A stretch of 64,000 nucleotides of DNA from SpSt-333 sp964371615. Its GTDB lineage: Bacteria; Bacteroidota; Ignavibacteria; UBA10030; UBA8401. The stretch covers positions 186,001-250,000 of the forward strand of contig CAYJMS010000004.1 of NCBI GenBank assembly GCA_964371615.1, read 5' to 3'. This document shows, piece by piece, positions 43,898-51,897 of this stretch (position 1 is its first letter; each line of letters opens with the position of its first letter). The notes below the pieces were generated by a model. The model ran no database searches, had not been told where the DNA came from, and saw only the letters and a list, made by a program, of their open reading frames with translations. The position numbers were made by a program, and so were the translations under genes.

Positions 43898-45646
43898 ATG
43901 GAAATCAGCAAAGCATTACAATTCTTTGATTACGTGGTCATTGGGGGATATTTTGTTATCCTGCTCGGCACTGCAACATATTTTTCCAAACGAATGAAAT
44001 TGTCTGCTGATTTTTTCACTGCAGGAGGTAACATGCCGTGGTGGCTTGCCGGTATCTCGTTTTTTATGGCAAGCCATAGTGCGTTAAGTTTTGTGATGTA
44101 TGGCGAATTGGGATATAAATACGGAATTACCGCTATTTTATTATTCCAATGCACGTTACCAGCGCTGGTGTGGGCCGGTATTTATGTCGCAAAAAGATGG
44201 CGTCGATCCCGTACCGCTACCCCGGTACAATTCCTGGAGCGCCGCTATAGTCTCTACATGCGACAAGCATTAGCATGGACTGGTTTTCCATTGCGCATCA
44301 TCGATGATGCACTGAAAATATTTTCAACGGCGATTTTCCTTTATGTAGGAATGAAAGTCGATATTTTCTCGTTGAGCAATGTTATTACAATGGTGGGAGT
44401 TGTCATGGTCATCTATGCAATGCTGGGGGGCCAACAAGGTGTCATCATTACTGATTTCCTTCAATTCATCGTCAAGATGGTGATTGTAATAGTCATTCTC
44501 GCATTGACCATTTATCGATTTGTTTTTCCCGAACAGCCTTTAGCAGCGTTCCCGGAGGGATTTTTCAATCCGTTTTCAGGTTCGTACGAACCGTTGAACT
44601 ATCTCGCTTTTCTTGTGTTGATGTTGATTTCAATGAATACAGCCTGGTCACTCGTACATAAGTATAATTGTGTCAGCAATGAACAGGATGCTCAGAAAGT
44701 TGCATGGACCGTAACAATCCTCAATTTTATATCCCCTATCATATTCTTTGCCCCAGCTATACTTGCCCGATCAATATTGCCTGACATCGTCGACGCAAAG
44801 TATAGTTATGCTGAGTTGGCATTTACCGTTCTGCCGACCGGAATGATGGGAATGCTCGTCGCGGGTATGTTCGCTTCAACAATATCAACGATGGGCTCTG
44901 AATTCAATGTTCTTGCGGGAATTCTCACGAATGATCTCTATAAACGAATATTTAAACCTCACGCAACCGAAAAAGAACTTGTGGTGGTAGGACGAATCGC
45001 GACGATCATTATCGGTTTCCTAATCATCGGCATGTCAATCCTGATCACAGTCCTTAAAGGTTTGAATATTTTTGATATTATGCTTAAGGCATTCGGAGCG
45101 CTTATGCCGGCTACTGCACTTCCCATTCTTGTCGGTTTTTTCTGGAAGAAAATCACCGCCCGTGGCGCTATGACTGGATTAATTGGCGGATCAATATCGG
45201 GAATCGGTCTGGTAATGGTCAATCTTTATCTTGTCAATATTTATCAACTCGAATTGCAGTCAAATCCATCATATCAATACTGGTTAAAACAAGGGTGGGA
45301 TTCTCTCGCTATATTTATAAATATTTTCATCACAATGACAGCAATGTATCTGGGATCAGTGTTGCACAAATCGTCAGACGATGAACAAACACGAGTCCAT
45401 CAATATTTTACTGATTTAACGACTCCAATTGCAGCCGCTGAAGGTGGAACAGCATCGGCGACATATCATTCTAATCTTCAGGTCATGGGAATTGGAACAA
45501 TGTTATTTGGTTCATTGATGTTTGTGGTAGGTTTATTACAATTAGGTATAGCAGGAGACACATTTAGTATCGTTCTCAATATCAGCACAGGATTTATCGT
45601 TGGCCTGTTCGGCCTTACTATTTACAAGAAAACAAAAAGAGATTGA
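43898..45646 (+). CDS. Sodium/solute symporter (SSS family) transporter
   Basis: About 582 residues from the ATG at 43898, which has AAGGAG 11 nt upstream; a longer frame would begin inside the dehydrogenase gene. It has about 14 hydrophobic helices. SSS-family landmarks are FFTAGGNMPWWLAGISFFM at the first re-entrant helices, TPVQFLERRYS and GMLVAGMFASTISTMGSEFN (the conserved Ser/Thr sodium-site helix). It would import a sugar, sugar acid or similar small solute with sodium. It is the only inner-membrane transporter in the locus, so it is the best candidate for uptake of the monomer or oligomer released by the secreted enzymes. Confidence 0.92.
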   Translation: MEISKALQFFDYVVIGGYFVILLGTATYFSKRMKLSADFFTAGGNMPWWLAGISFFMASHSALSFVMYGELGYKYGITAILLFQCTLPALVWAGIYVAKRWRRSRTATPVQFLERRYSLYMRQALAWTGFPLRIIDDALKIFSTAIFLYVGMKVDIFSLSNVITMVGVVMVIYAMLGGQQGVIITDFLQFIVKMVIVIVILALTIYRFVFPEQPLAAFPEGFFNPFSGSYEPLNYLAFLVLMLISMNTAWSLVHKYNCVSNEQDAQKVAWTVTILNFISPIIFFAPAILARSILPDIVDAKYSYAELAFTVLPTGMMGMLVAGMFASTISTMGSEFNVLAGILTNDLYKRIFKPHATEKELVVVGRIATIIIGFLIIGMSILITVLKGLNIFDIMLKAFGALMPATALPILVGFFWKKITARGAMTGLIGGSISGIGLVMVNLYLVNIYQLELQSNPSYQYWLKQGWDSLAIFINIFITMTAMYLGSVLHKSSDDEQTRVHQYFTDLTTPIAAAEGGTASATYHSNLQVMGIGTMLFGSLMFVVGLLQLGIAGDTFSIVLNISTGFIVGLFGLTIYKKTKRD

Positions 45647-45650
45647 CGAA

Positions 45651-46448
45651 ATGATGACTACTCAACAAACAGGTTTACGAGGAAACACCCAATCGTTGAA
45701 GTTTTTTGACTGCAATTGCATTGTTGGAAAACGTGCAGATCGTAAAGAGGGTGAACCTTGGTCTTTAAATTCCCTCCTCGAGGATATGGAGTATTTTGGA
45801 ATTAGTGAATCATTAGTCGTACATGCTCTATCAAAAGACTATGACCCATTATCAGGCAATAAAGAACTGATAGGAACTATTGCCGGTCATGCTAATCTTC
45901 ATCCTGTCTGGACAATAGTATCATCAATGACTCCCGAAATACCATCTCCAAAAGCATTTGTTGAAGATGCTGGAAAATACGGTGTGAAGGCATTCACGGC
46001 CTTTCCAAAATTTCATGGTTTTTCACTCGCAACCTGGTGTTCGGGGGGAATACTGGCTGAGATTCAGAACATCGGCGCACCATTACTCCTCCCTTTTTCG
46101 GAAACAAGCTGGGATGAAGTCCATTCAATCTGCTCAGCGTTTCCACAATTACCTGTGATAGTTCATACGGTAAATTATCGACAATTGCGATTTCTTTTAC
46201 CGCTGTGGATAAATCATCGAAATCTATTTGTCGATTTATCCTGGTTTTCGATTGTAGATATTATCCCTTTCCTTGTGGAAAATAAATATTTAGACCGTCT
46301 TTTATTCGGGACAAATTACCCCTCTTATACTCCCGGTGCGGCGGTCACAATGGTTACTTACTCAAATGTTGGCCTTGATTTTAAACAGAAAATCGCCGGA
46401 GATAACCTGCGTGGAATCCTTCAAAATATTAATTACCGAAAAATATGA
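45651..46448 (+). CDS. Amidohydrolase_2-family hydrolase, divergent metal site
   Basis: About 265 residues from the ATG at 45651, 4 nt after the symporter stop; an in-frame ATG follows at 45654. The TIM-barrel pattern of the amidohydrolase_2 (lactonase/decarboxylase) family is visible, with VIVHTVNY, NLFVDLSWFS and LLFGTNYPSY in the positions of the usual His, strand and GTD motifs. The N-terminal HxH is replaced (DCNCIVG) and the terminal Asp is replaced by Asn in FGTNYP. The metal site is therefore degenerate; the protein may be non-catalytic or a partner of the next gene product. Its stop overlaps the next start (ATGA). Confidence 0.8.
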   Translation: MMTTQQTGLRGNTQSLKFFDCNCIVGKRADRKEGEPWSLNSLLEDMEYFGISESLVVHALSKDYDPLSGNKELIGTIAGHANLHPVWTIVSSMTPEIPSPKAFVEDAGKYGVKAFTAFPKFHGFSLATWCSGGILAEIQNIGAPLLLPFSETSWDEVHSICSAFPQLPVIVHTVNYRQLRFLLPLWINHRNLFVDLSWFSIVDIIPFLVENKYLDRLLFGTNYPSYTPGAAVTMVTYSNVGLDFKQKIAGDNLRGILQNINYRKI

Positions 46449-47245
46449 AGAGAGATATGTATTGCCAATATGCCATTTTAGGCAAAATGATTGATAATGA
46501 GATTGTCATCGATGCACATATGCATATCGATTTCTATAACAAATTCTTTATGCCGTCACCTGATACACCAAGTATCATTGCCAATGCAAAGCGATTGGGA
46601 ATTCGAAAGCTCTATGGATCAAGTTTGCTTGCCATTCGGAATGATGCAATTGCTGGAAATGCAAACGTTATTGAAACCCATAAAAGCCATCCTGGCATGT
46701 TTGAACCATATTTAGTTGTAAAACCGAATTATCCAGAAGAAACGATATCAATTATCGAACTTGCTAATAAATACTCCATAAATCAGTTCAAACTGCATGA
46801 CGACGGTAATGGATATCCATATGATCATAAAAATTATTTCCCGCTCTACGAACATTGCAATGAGCATCGCAGTGTTATTCTGTTCCATACCTATGGAAAT
46901 ATGCATATTAATCCGATACGGAATATTGCTGCACAATTTCGGTCCATAAAGATTCTGCTGGCACATTCCGGTATTGTTGATGAGTCCTCCTATTATGATG
47001 CCGCACGAGAGCATGAGAATATTCACCTTGAAACTTGTAATTCATTGGCATGGTACGGATTGATTGAACGAATGGTAGATCGAGTCGGCGCCGACCGTAT
47101 TCTTTGGGGGACTGATATGCCTTTTATGTCGCCTGATCAGCAGATCGGACGAGTGCTATTTGCACGAATTTCTGATGAGGATAAACGAAAGATCCTGGGT
47201 CAAAATGCCTTGACATTATTCGATAGCGCATTGCCAAATCGATAA
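46445..47245 (+). CDS. Amidohydrolase_2-family metal-dependent hydrolase
   Basis: 266 residues. The metal site is intact: HMH in IDAHMHID, FHTYGN, LLAHSG and the catalytic Asp in WGTDMPF. This family contains sugar lactonases, 2-pyrone hydrolases and decarboxylases. In a locus with sugar dehydrogenases and KDG kinase, a sugar-lactone hydrolase is the simplest role. The ATG at 46445 overlaps the upstream stop as ATGA. An internal ATG at 46487 (MIDNEIVID) has AGG upstream and would fit the family's usual N-terminus better. It pairs with the preceding, degenerate relative. Confidence 0.88.
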   Translation: MKRDMYCQYAILGKMIDNEIVIDAHMHIDFYNKFFMPSPDTPSIIANAKRLGIRKLYGSSLLAIRNDAIAGNANVIETHKSHPGMFEPYLVVKPNYPEETISIIELANKYSINQFKLHDDGNGYPYDHKNYFPLYEHCNEHRSVILFHTYGNMHINPIRNIAAQFRSIKILLAHSGIVDESSYYDAAREHENIHLETCNSLAWYGLIERMVDRVGADRILWGTDMPFMSPDQQIGRVLFARISDEDKRKILGQNALTLFDSALPNR

Positions 47246-47343
47246 ACCGGTTTTAGAAAATCTCTTACAATCAATGAATTTACGGCAATAATACCCATTG
47301 CTGTTCCACGGCTCTATAAAACCTTCCGTTAAAGGTACCTCCC

Positions 47344-48840
47344 ATGCGAAAGCATCGTCTCCCCGCATTACTAATGATGTTGCACCTGGTATTTTTTGTG
47401 TCACTGTCTGCCGTTAATCCCAAACGCACAGAAGTGGTATCAGCCATGATGAAGGCGACCGATTTCATGATGAACACAGTATCAACAAACGGCGGCTTCG
47501 TCTGGAAATATTCGCTTGATCTATCAATACGGTATGGCGAGGTAAAAGCGCGAAATTCAATGGTCTGGGTGGAACCGCCCGGAACTCCTACGGTCGGTGA
47601 GATGCTGATTGAAGCGTGGCTGGTCACCGGCGACGATGCATACAAGCATTATGCGGAACACATTGCCGAGACAGTGATTAAGGGACAATTATCATGCGGC
47701 GGCTGGCACTATTTTATCGACCTGGATACGATCGGATTACAGGAATATTATCGCGACTACCTGTCCACTATTTGGGGCTGGGAGGAACATCTGAAGTATT
47801 ATGGAAATGCTACATTTGACGATGAAACAACGGTTGCGGCAACACGATTTCTTCTACGGCTATATGCAGCAACACAAAATGAACGATATAGACGTTCAGT
47901 TCACAAGGCACTCTCGTTTATACTGGATTCCCAGTTTCCGAATGGCGGATGGCCTCAACGCTCTCCCGCATTAAAGGTTGCATCAGACGGCGAGGAGACT
48001 GACTACACGCAGTATGCAACCTTTAACGACGATGTCATTCACAATAATATCATGTTGCTTTTGGAATCCTGGAATACTCTTAAAGATGGCCGGTATCGGG
48101 AATCAGCCCTGCGTGGCATGGATTTCTTCATTCTCTCACAATTTCCACCCCCTCAATCTGGTTGGGCACAACAGTATAACCATCGGTTACAACCCGCACC
48201 CGGACGAAAATTTGAAATTGGTACAGTCTGCGCCGGTGAAACTGTAACAAATATTGGACATCTTCTTGATTATTACAGATATACCGGTGACCGAAGATAT
48301 CTTGAACCGATACCGCGAGCGTTACAATGGTTGGAGAAATCGGCAGGCAAAATCCCATTAAAACATTATTCACATACTTATTACTATGAAATGGGTAGCA
48401 ATAAGCCGGTCTATATGCATGTAAAAGGTGAAAAGCAGGGCCGGCATTTTGTTCAGTCATATCAATTTGATGGTGCGTATCCATATGGACTTAAATTAAA
48501 TATCAATACATCAAAACTGCGACAAGAATATTCACGTATTGCATCCCTTACGCCGGTAGAAGCACGTATGGAATTCGATCTCTTATTTGACCTGCAACGC
48601 CGCCAACCAATAATAAATCTAATTTCATCAGGTCTGGATTATCGAACTACTGCAAAAGATTCGGAAGAAGTACGCTTGTTAATTGGAGGCTTAGATTCCA
48701 GGGGAGGCTGGGTTGTGCAGAATGAGATACTGGATGAGCAAGATTTCATTCATAATCCGCCAAATAGATTTTACGGATATGATACGGGAACATATGTAAC
48801 CCGTATGTACCGACTAATAAACTTCCTTCGTGACAATTAA
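47344..48840 (+). CDS. Secreted pectate-lyase-like protein (PL10 type)
   Basis: 498 residues with a signal peptide (LLMMLHLVFFVSLSAV). The helical-barrel pattern includes the PL10-like region SQFPNGGWPQRSP, then YTQYATFNDDVIHNN, matching the GGWPQ and FNDD segments of pectate lyases. The catalytic Asp-Asp/Arg set is only partly checkable; the FNDD is present. PL10 enzymes cut polygalacturonate by beta-elimination with calcium, yielding unsaturated oligomers. There is no T9SS sorting tail, so it may be periplasmic. AAAGG lies about 9 nt before the ATG. It ends the rightward operon, convergent with the integrase gene. Confidence 0.8.
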   Translation: MRKHRLPALLMMLHLVFFVSLSAVNPKRTEVVSAMMKATDFMMNTVSTNGGFVWKYSLDLSIRYGEVKARNSMVWVEPPGTPTVGEMLIEAWLVTGDDAYKHYAEHIAETVIKGQLSCGGWHYFIDLDTIGLQEYYRDYLSTIWGWEEHLKYYGNATFDDETTVAATRFLLRLYAATQNERYRRSVHKALSFILDSQFPNGGWPQRSPALKVASDGEETDYTQYATFNDDVIHNNIMLLLESWNTLKDGRYRESALRGMDFFILSQFPPPQSGWAQQYNHRLQPAPGRKFEIGTVCAGETVTNIGHLLDYYRYTGDRRYLEPIPRALQWLEKSAGKIPLKHYSHTYYYEMGSNKPVYMHVKGEKQGRHFVQSYQFDGAYPYGLKLNINTSKLRQEYSRIASLTPVEARMEFDLLFDLQRRQPIINLISSGLDYRTTAKDSEEVRLLIGGLDSRGGWVVQNEILDEQDFIHNPPNRFYGYDTGTYVTRMYRLINFLRDN

Positions 48841-48954
48841 TTTTCCTTTTCCACTCCATTTTCCTCATAGGTGTTCCAACTATTTCAATTGGGGGATGAT
48901 CGCACTTAGCAATTGTCCGTTAAAGAAATACTTTTCCTTTCTGCTTTAATCGGG

Positions 48955-49935
48955 TCAGTACTTGATGAGATTTACAGTATCACGCAGATTTTCCGGCTGT
49001 AGATAAGCATAATGCGTTTGCGTTATCTTTACGTCGCTATGACCAAGCAGAATGGATATTTTATAAATCGACACCCCGGAGATTGCCAGCCAACTTGCGA
49101 ATGAATGACGTAACGCATGGAAATTAAGATCTTCACTTAATCCCGAAGTACGAAGTATTTTTTTAAACTTATGACTGATCCAGCTTTCAGTGATTTGTTT
49201 TCCCTTTCGAGTGAAAACATATTCTGAACCGGATCCTTTTTTAATCCTCGATAATACTTCAAGCGAAGCTTCGCTGAGAGGAACCGATCTTTTTTTACCC
49301 ATTTTGGTCTTAAACGTTGCGGAAGATTCAACCAATAAAAGTTTTTGTTCAATGCTGATATGCTCCCAACGAAGATTGATCAGTTCACCGCGACGCAGTC
49401 CTGTAAGAACTGCAAATTCGACGATATTGCGAAGCCATTCCTCCTTGATTGTCGATAGCAACCCCGAGAATTCCTCACAACTAATATATTTTGGCGTGAC
49501 AGCAGGAACTCTTACTCTTTCAACATTGTCAAATGGATTCTCCAAAACCATCTTCCACCGAACTGCTTTTGAGAAAGCTGCTCGCAGTGTTCGCATGGCT
49601 ATATTTACTGTAACAGGCGAAACCCGGTCCAATAATCGCATTTTATACTTTTCTAGGGTTAGTGTATCAATTGAAGAAAGCGGGACATTACCGATCGTCC
49701 CGACGAACTCTTTCATCACACATTGATATAATTCGAATGTGCTCTTCGAGTAGTTTAGCCTGGAGTAGTTTAATATTATATCCCGTAATTCCATGAGCAT
49801 CGGACGCGATTTTCGTTTATTGCCACTCCGAACCTTACCACTCGTAGTGGATAGATTTGGATATGACTCAAATGCAATCGCACACCGATTATTATGGCCA
49901 TCTTCAAGATTACTATGTCTTTGTCGGTTATCCAT
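48955..49935 (-). CDS. Tyrosine recombinase / phage-type integrase
   Basis: 326 residues. The SAM-like core-binding domain is at about 47-140, and the catalytic domain follows with Arg181 (GLRRGE), His273 and Arg276 (HALRHS), His299 (LLGHSD) and nucleophile Tyr309 (THYAYL). All five visible core residues are intact, so the enzyme should be active. The N-terminal 45 residues are basic and low-complexity. It lies at the edge of the island, convergent with the pectate-lyase gene, and all further genes to 62.8 kb read in the same direction. No tRNA or obvious att repeat was seen next to it. Confidence 0.95.
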   Translation of the reverse strand: MDNRQRHSNLEDGHNNRCAIAFESYPNLSTTSGKVRSGNKRKSRPMLMELRDIILNYSRLNYSKSTFELYQCVMKEFVGTIGNVPLSSIDTLTLEKYKMRLLDRVSPVTVNIAMRTLRAAFSKAVRWKMVLENPFDNVERVRVPAVTPKYISCEEFSGLLSTIKEEWLRNIVEFAVLTGLRRGELINLRWEHISIEQKLLLVESSATFKTKMGKKRSVPLSEASLEVLSRIKKGSGSEYVFTRKGKQITESWISHKFKKILRTSGLSEDLNFHALRHSFASWLAISGVSIYKISILLGHSDVKITQTHYAYLQPENLRDTVNLIKY

Positions 49936-50044
49936 TTAACTCGAATACCATTTTCAATCAATTCATGTAGTAGAAACGACCTTAAATCAGTGAAAGATAT
50001 TCTTTTAAATTTCTTTTATAGAATATTTGGGGATAATACCCATA

Positions 50045-50077
50045 CCTGATAGAGATTCTCCCCCCCACTCTATCAGG
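50045..50077. terminator. Perfect inverted repeat with poly-C loop
   Basis: CCTGATAGAG (50045-50054) and CTCTATCAGG (50068-50077) are a perfect 10-bp inverted repeat, with a C-rich loop; GTTTTCCCCC follows on the plus side. It sits 15 nt past the stop of the phage-O-like gene, so it could end that transcript, although the minus-strand side has no T-run. It may also be a replication-origin structure. Confidence 0.55.
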
Positions 50078-50091
50078 GTTTTCCCCCACAC

Positions 50092-50400
50092 CTACTCAAC
50101 CATCCATTCATCAACTTCATTATTAATCCGAAGCATTCGGCTACTCTGGAAGGTTTGCTTTTGTTCAACAATTATTACTTTCCACTTAATTAGATTTTGG
50201 AGTTCAACTGCAATATTGTCACGGTTCCGCTTTGTTACCTTCACAAAGAATCTTATGCCTAAGTTTCTACTTTCATTTTGAAATCCAATAGTCGCTCGAA
50301 TTAGCGCCATAAGAATCGCGTATTGGGTTCCATTGAACTTCGTTGATATTGCTTTACTCAACAACTCATTAGGAAATGCTGTAAATTTATAGTGTATCAT
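50092..50400 (-). CDS. Phage replication protein O-like (N-terminal HTH) protein
   Basis: About 102 residues from the ATG at 50400, which follows the helicase stop by one base (TAGGATG). The FTAFPNELLSKAISTKF and YAILMALIRATIGF segments match the winged-helix N-domain of lambda-O-like initiators, usually followed by a longer C-terminal part that is absent here. Such proteins bind an origin and load a DnaB-type helicase, which matches the gene directly upstream. A GGAAG run just before the start serves as RBS. The short length makes it a minimal or truncated form. Confidence 0.75.
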   Translation of the reverse strand: MIHYKFTAFPNELLSKAISTKFNGTQYAILMALIRATIGFQNESRNLGIRFFVKVTKRNRDNIAVELQNLIKWKVIIVEQKQTFQSSRMLRINNEVDEWMVE

Positions 50401-50401
50401 C

Positions 50402-51766
50402 CTACTTCCAATTTTTCGAGAAAATATCGTCATTGATAGATTTTGCAATCTTTTTATTTGCGCCGCTTTTCACTTCTATGGAGGTAATCTGTAACTCATC
50501 ATCCAGAAGCAGTATCGTCTTGCCACTTTCTCCATTCCTACTTACTTCGACGAACACTTCAATCTGTTTTCGATTATCCTGATCCGGATTCCACATTAGA
50601 AGCATGACGTCACAATCATTTGCCGGTCTGCCTGATCCGGCTAAATCGGCCGCAGACGGTTTTTTGTATTTCTGATATTTTAGGTTTTTGGTTAATACCG
50701 CGCTTATTAAGATTATAACAACCTGATTTTCTAGCGCAAATGCTTTTATTTTTCCGAGCATACTATTAATCCCATCAACAGCGTTACTATACTTTTCTTC
50801 AATTGAAATTAATTGCAAATAATCCAGCACAATAAGTTGACAATGCATTTCGGTAATCATTTTTTGCATTGTGGTTAATAGCGTTTTTGGAGTGGTGCCT
50901 CCTTGTCTATAGTATATTTTTTTTGCCTTTGCTATTTTACTAAACGCTTTGAGTTTTTCTTTTTTCGTCTCATTCTCATCGTATTGCGATATTCCAGAAA
51001 GTCTCCTGGTAATTTCACGACCGCTCATCTCCATCGAGATGATTCCAACTGCGTTTCCATTGCTTGCAACGTTGTATGCTATTTTACTGCATAATAACGA
51101 TTTACCAACCTTTGCCGCGGCAGCAACTATATACAGTCTTCCTCTAAATAATCCGGTAATCATTTTATCTATTGATTCAAACCCTGTCGATAAATAATTT
51201 ACATTACCGCTACTTTCTTCTTCGATTTCCACTTGAATTTCTTCGATGGTATCATCCAGCGTGCGGTATGAAGAATATGATATCTCTTGCATTGAGTGAG
51301 CGTACGAGATTAAATCACCTATTCCGTTCGTAATAGTCTTTTCGAGATCTACACCCTTCGTAAGATTGGTATAAATAGACGATATAATAGTAATTGCCCT
51401 GCGACGTTTTGTTTGGCTTTTTAAATGCTGAGCCGCTGTATATGGACTTGTTAGCGACTTGAGAGAATTATAATCATGCGCAACTTCTTCACAATATTTT
51501 ATTAACCGTTCGATCTCATTATTTCTATCTCGCCCTACAAAATAATTACCGTGTACCTCTTCTAATAAAAATGTTTGTATGCTGAGCGCGTTCACATCCT
51601 GATTCTTAGCAAACAGAGAACAGCAAGCACCAAATAATATTTGATGAAAGGTATCTTGAAAATCGGCTTCGTCGACGCCAAACATTCCGGCAATATATCC
51701 GGTTGATTCCTTGCTTTGTAGGCAGTGCGCAATTAGCAGTTTTTCCATGTCATGATCTAAAATCAT
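50402..51766 (-). CDS. DnaB-like replicative helicase
   Basis: About 454 residues from the ATG at 51766; AGAGG lies 6 nt upstream. A DnaB N-domain is followed by the RecA-like core: STGFESIDKMITGLFRGRLY, a variant Walker A (AAAAKVGKS, residues about 215-223), GIISMEMSGREITRR and Walker B QLIVLDYLQLI. Walker A starts with Ala where most have Gly. A longer frame reaching 51832 would run through the leader hairpin, so I reject it. With the O-like protein it forms a small replication module, as in phages, satellites or integrated plasmids. The cell's own DnaB is normally encoded elsewhere. Confidence 0.9.
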   Translation of the reverse strand: MILDHDMEKLLIAHCLQSKESTGYIAGMFGVDEADFQDTFHQILFGACCSLFAKNQDVNALSIQTFLLEEVHGNYFVGRDRNNEIERLIKYCEEVAHDYNSLKSLTSPYTAAQHLKSQTKRRRAITIISSIYTNLTKGVDLEKTITNGIGDLISYAHSMQEISYSSYRTLDDTIEEIQVEIEEESSGNVNYLSTGFESIDKMITGLFRGRLYIVAAAAKVGKSLLCSKIAYNVASNGNAVGIISMEMSGREITRRLSGISQYDENETKKEKLKAFSKIAKAKKIYYRQGGTTPKTLLTTMQKMITEMHCQLIVLDYLQLISIEEKYSNAVDGINSMLGKIKAFALENQVVIILISAVLTKNLKYQKYKKPSAADLAGSGRPANDCDVMLLMWNPDQDNRKQIEVFVEVSRNGESGKTILLLDDELQITSIEVKSGANKKIAKSINDDIFSKNWK

Positions 51767-51787
51767 CGGGGACCTCTGATAAATAAA

Positions 51788-51855
51788 AAGGCACCAAATC
51801 GCTTGAATCTCCTGCGAATGGTGCCTTGGCAAGAGTAGGACAACTTATCCTACTC
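51788..51855. promoter_or_regulatory. Two leader hairpins before the DnaB-like gene
   Basis: AAGGCACCA (51788-51796) and TGGTGCCTT (51819-51827) form a 9-bp stem that, on the minus strand, is followed by a T-rich tail, so it looks like a terminator or attenuator. GAGTAGGA (51833-51840) and TCCTACTC (51848-51855) form an 8-bp stem. Both lie between the promoter at 51866 and the helicase start, so they may limit read-through into the replication module. Confidence 0.6.
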
Positions 51856-51860
51856 AAAAG

Positions 51861-51889
51861 GTATATGCGTACATTGTACGCAGTCAAGA
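51861..51889 (-). promoter_or_regulatory. Operator-containing promoter of the replication module
   Basis: On the minus strand TTGACT lies about 16 bp from TATACC, and the spacer is almost filled by a perfect palindrome TGCGTACA-T-TGTACGCA (51866-51882). A dimeric repressor bound there would block the promoter. No repressor gene is recognisable next to it; the 381-residue protein upstream is a remote candidate. Confidence 0.6.
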
Positions 51890-51897
51890 ACTATTTA

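Noticed and set aside
8878..49935. tRNA-Arg as the attachment site of the integrase at 48955
   Set aside because: The integrase is about 40 kb away on the 5' side of the tRNA, beyond a coherent catabolic locus, and no copy of the tRNA 3' end is near it.
51767..51832. N-terminal extension of the DnaB-like helicase
   Set aside because: It runs through an inverted repeat and the Shine-Dalgarno of the ATG at 51766, and adds no recognisable helicase sequence.
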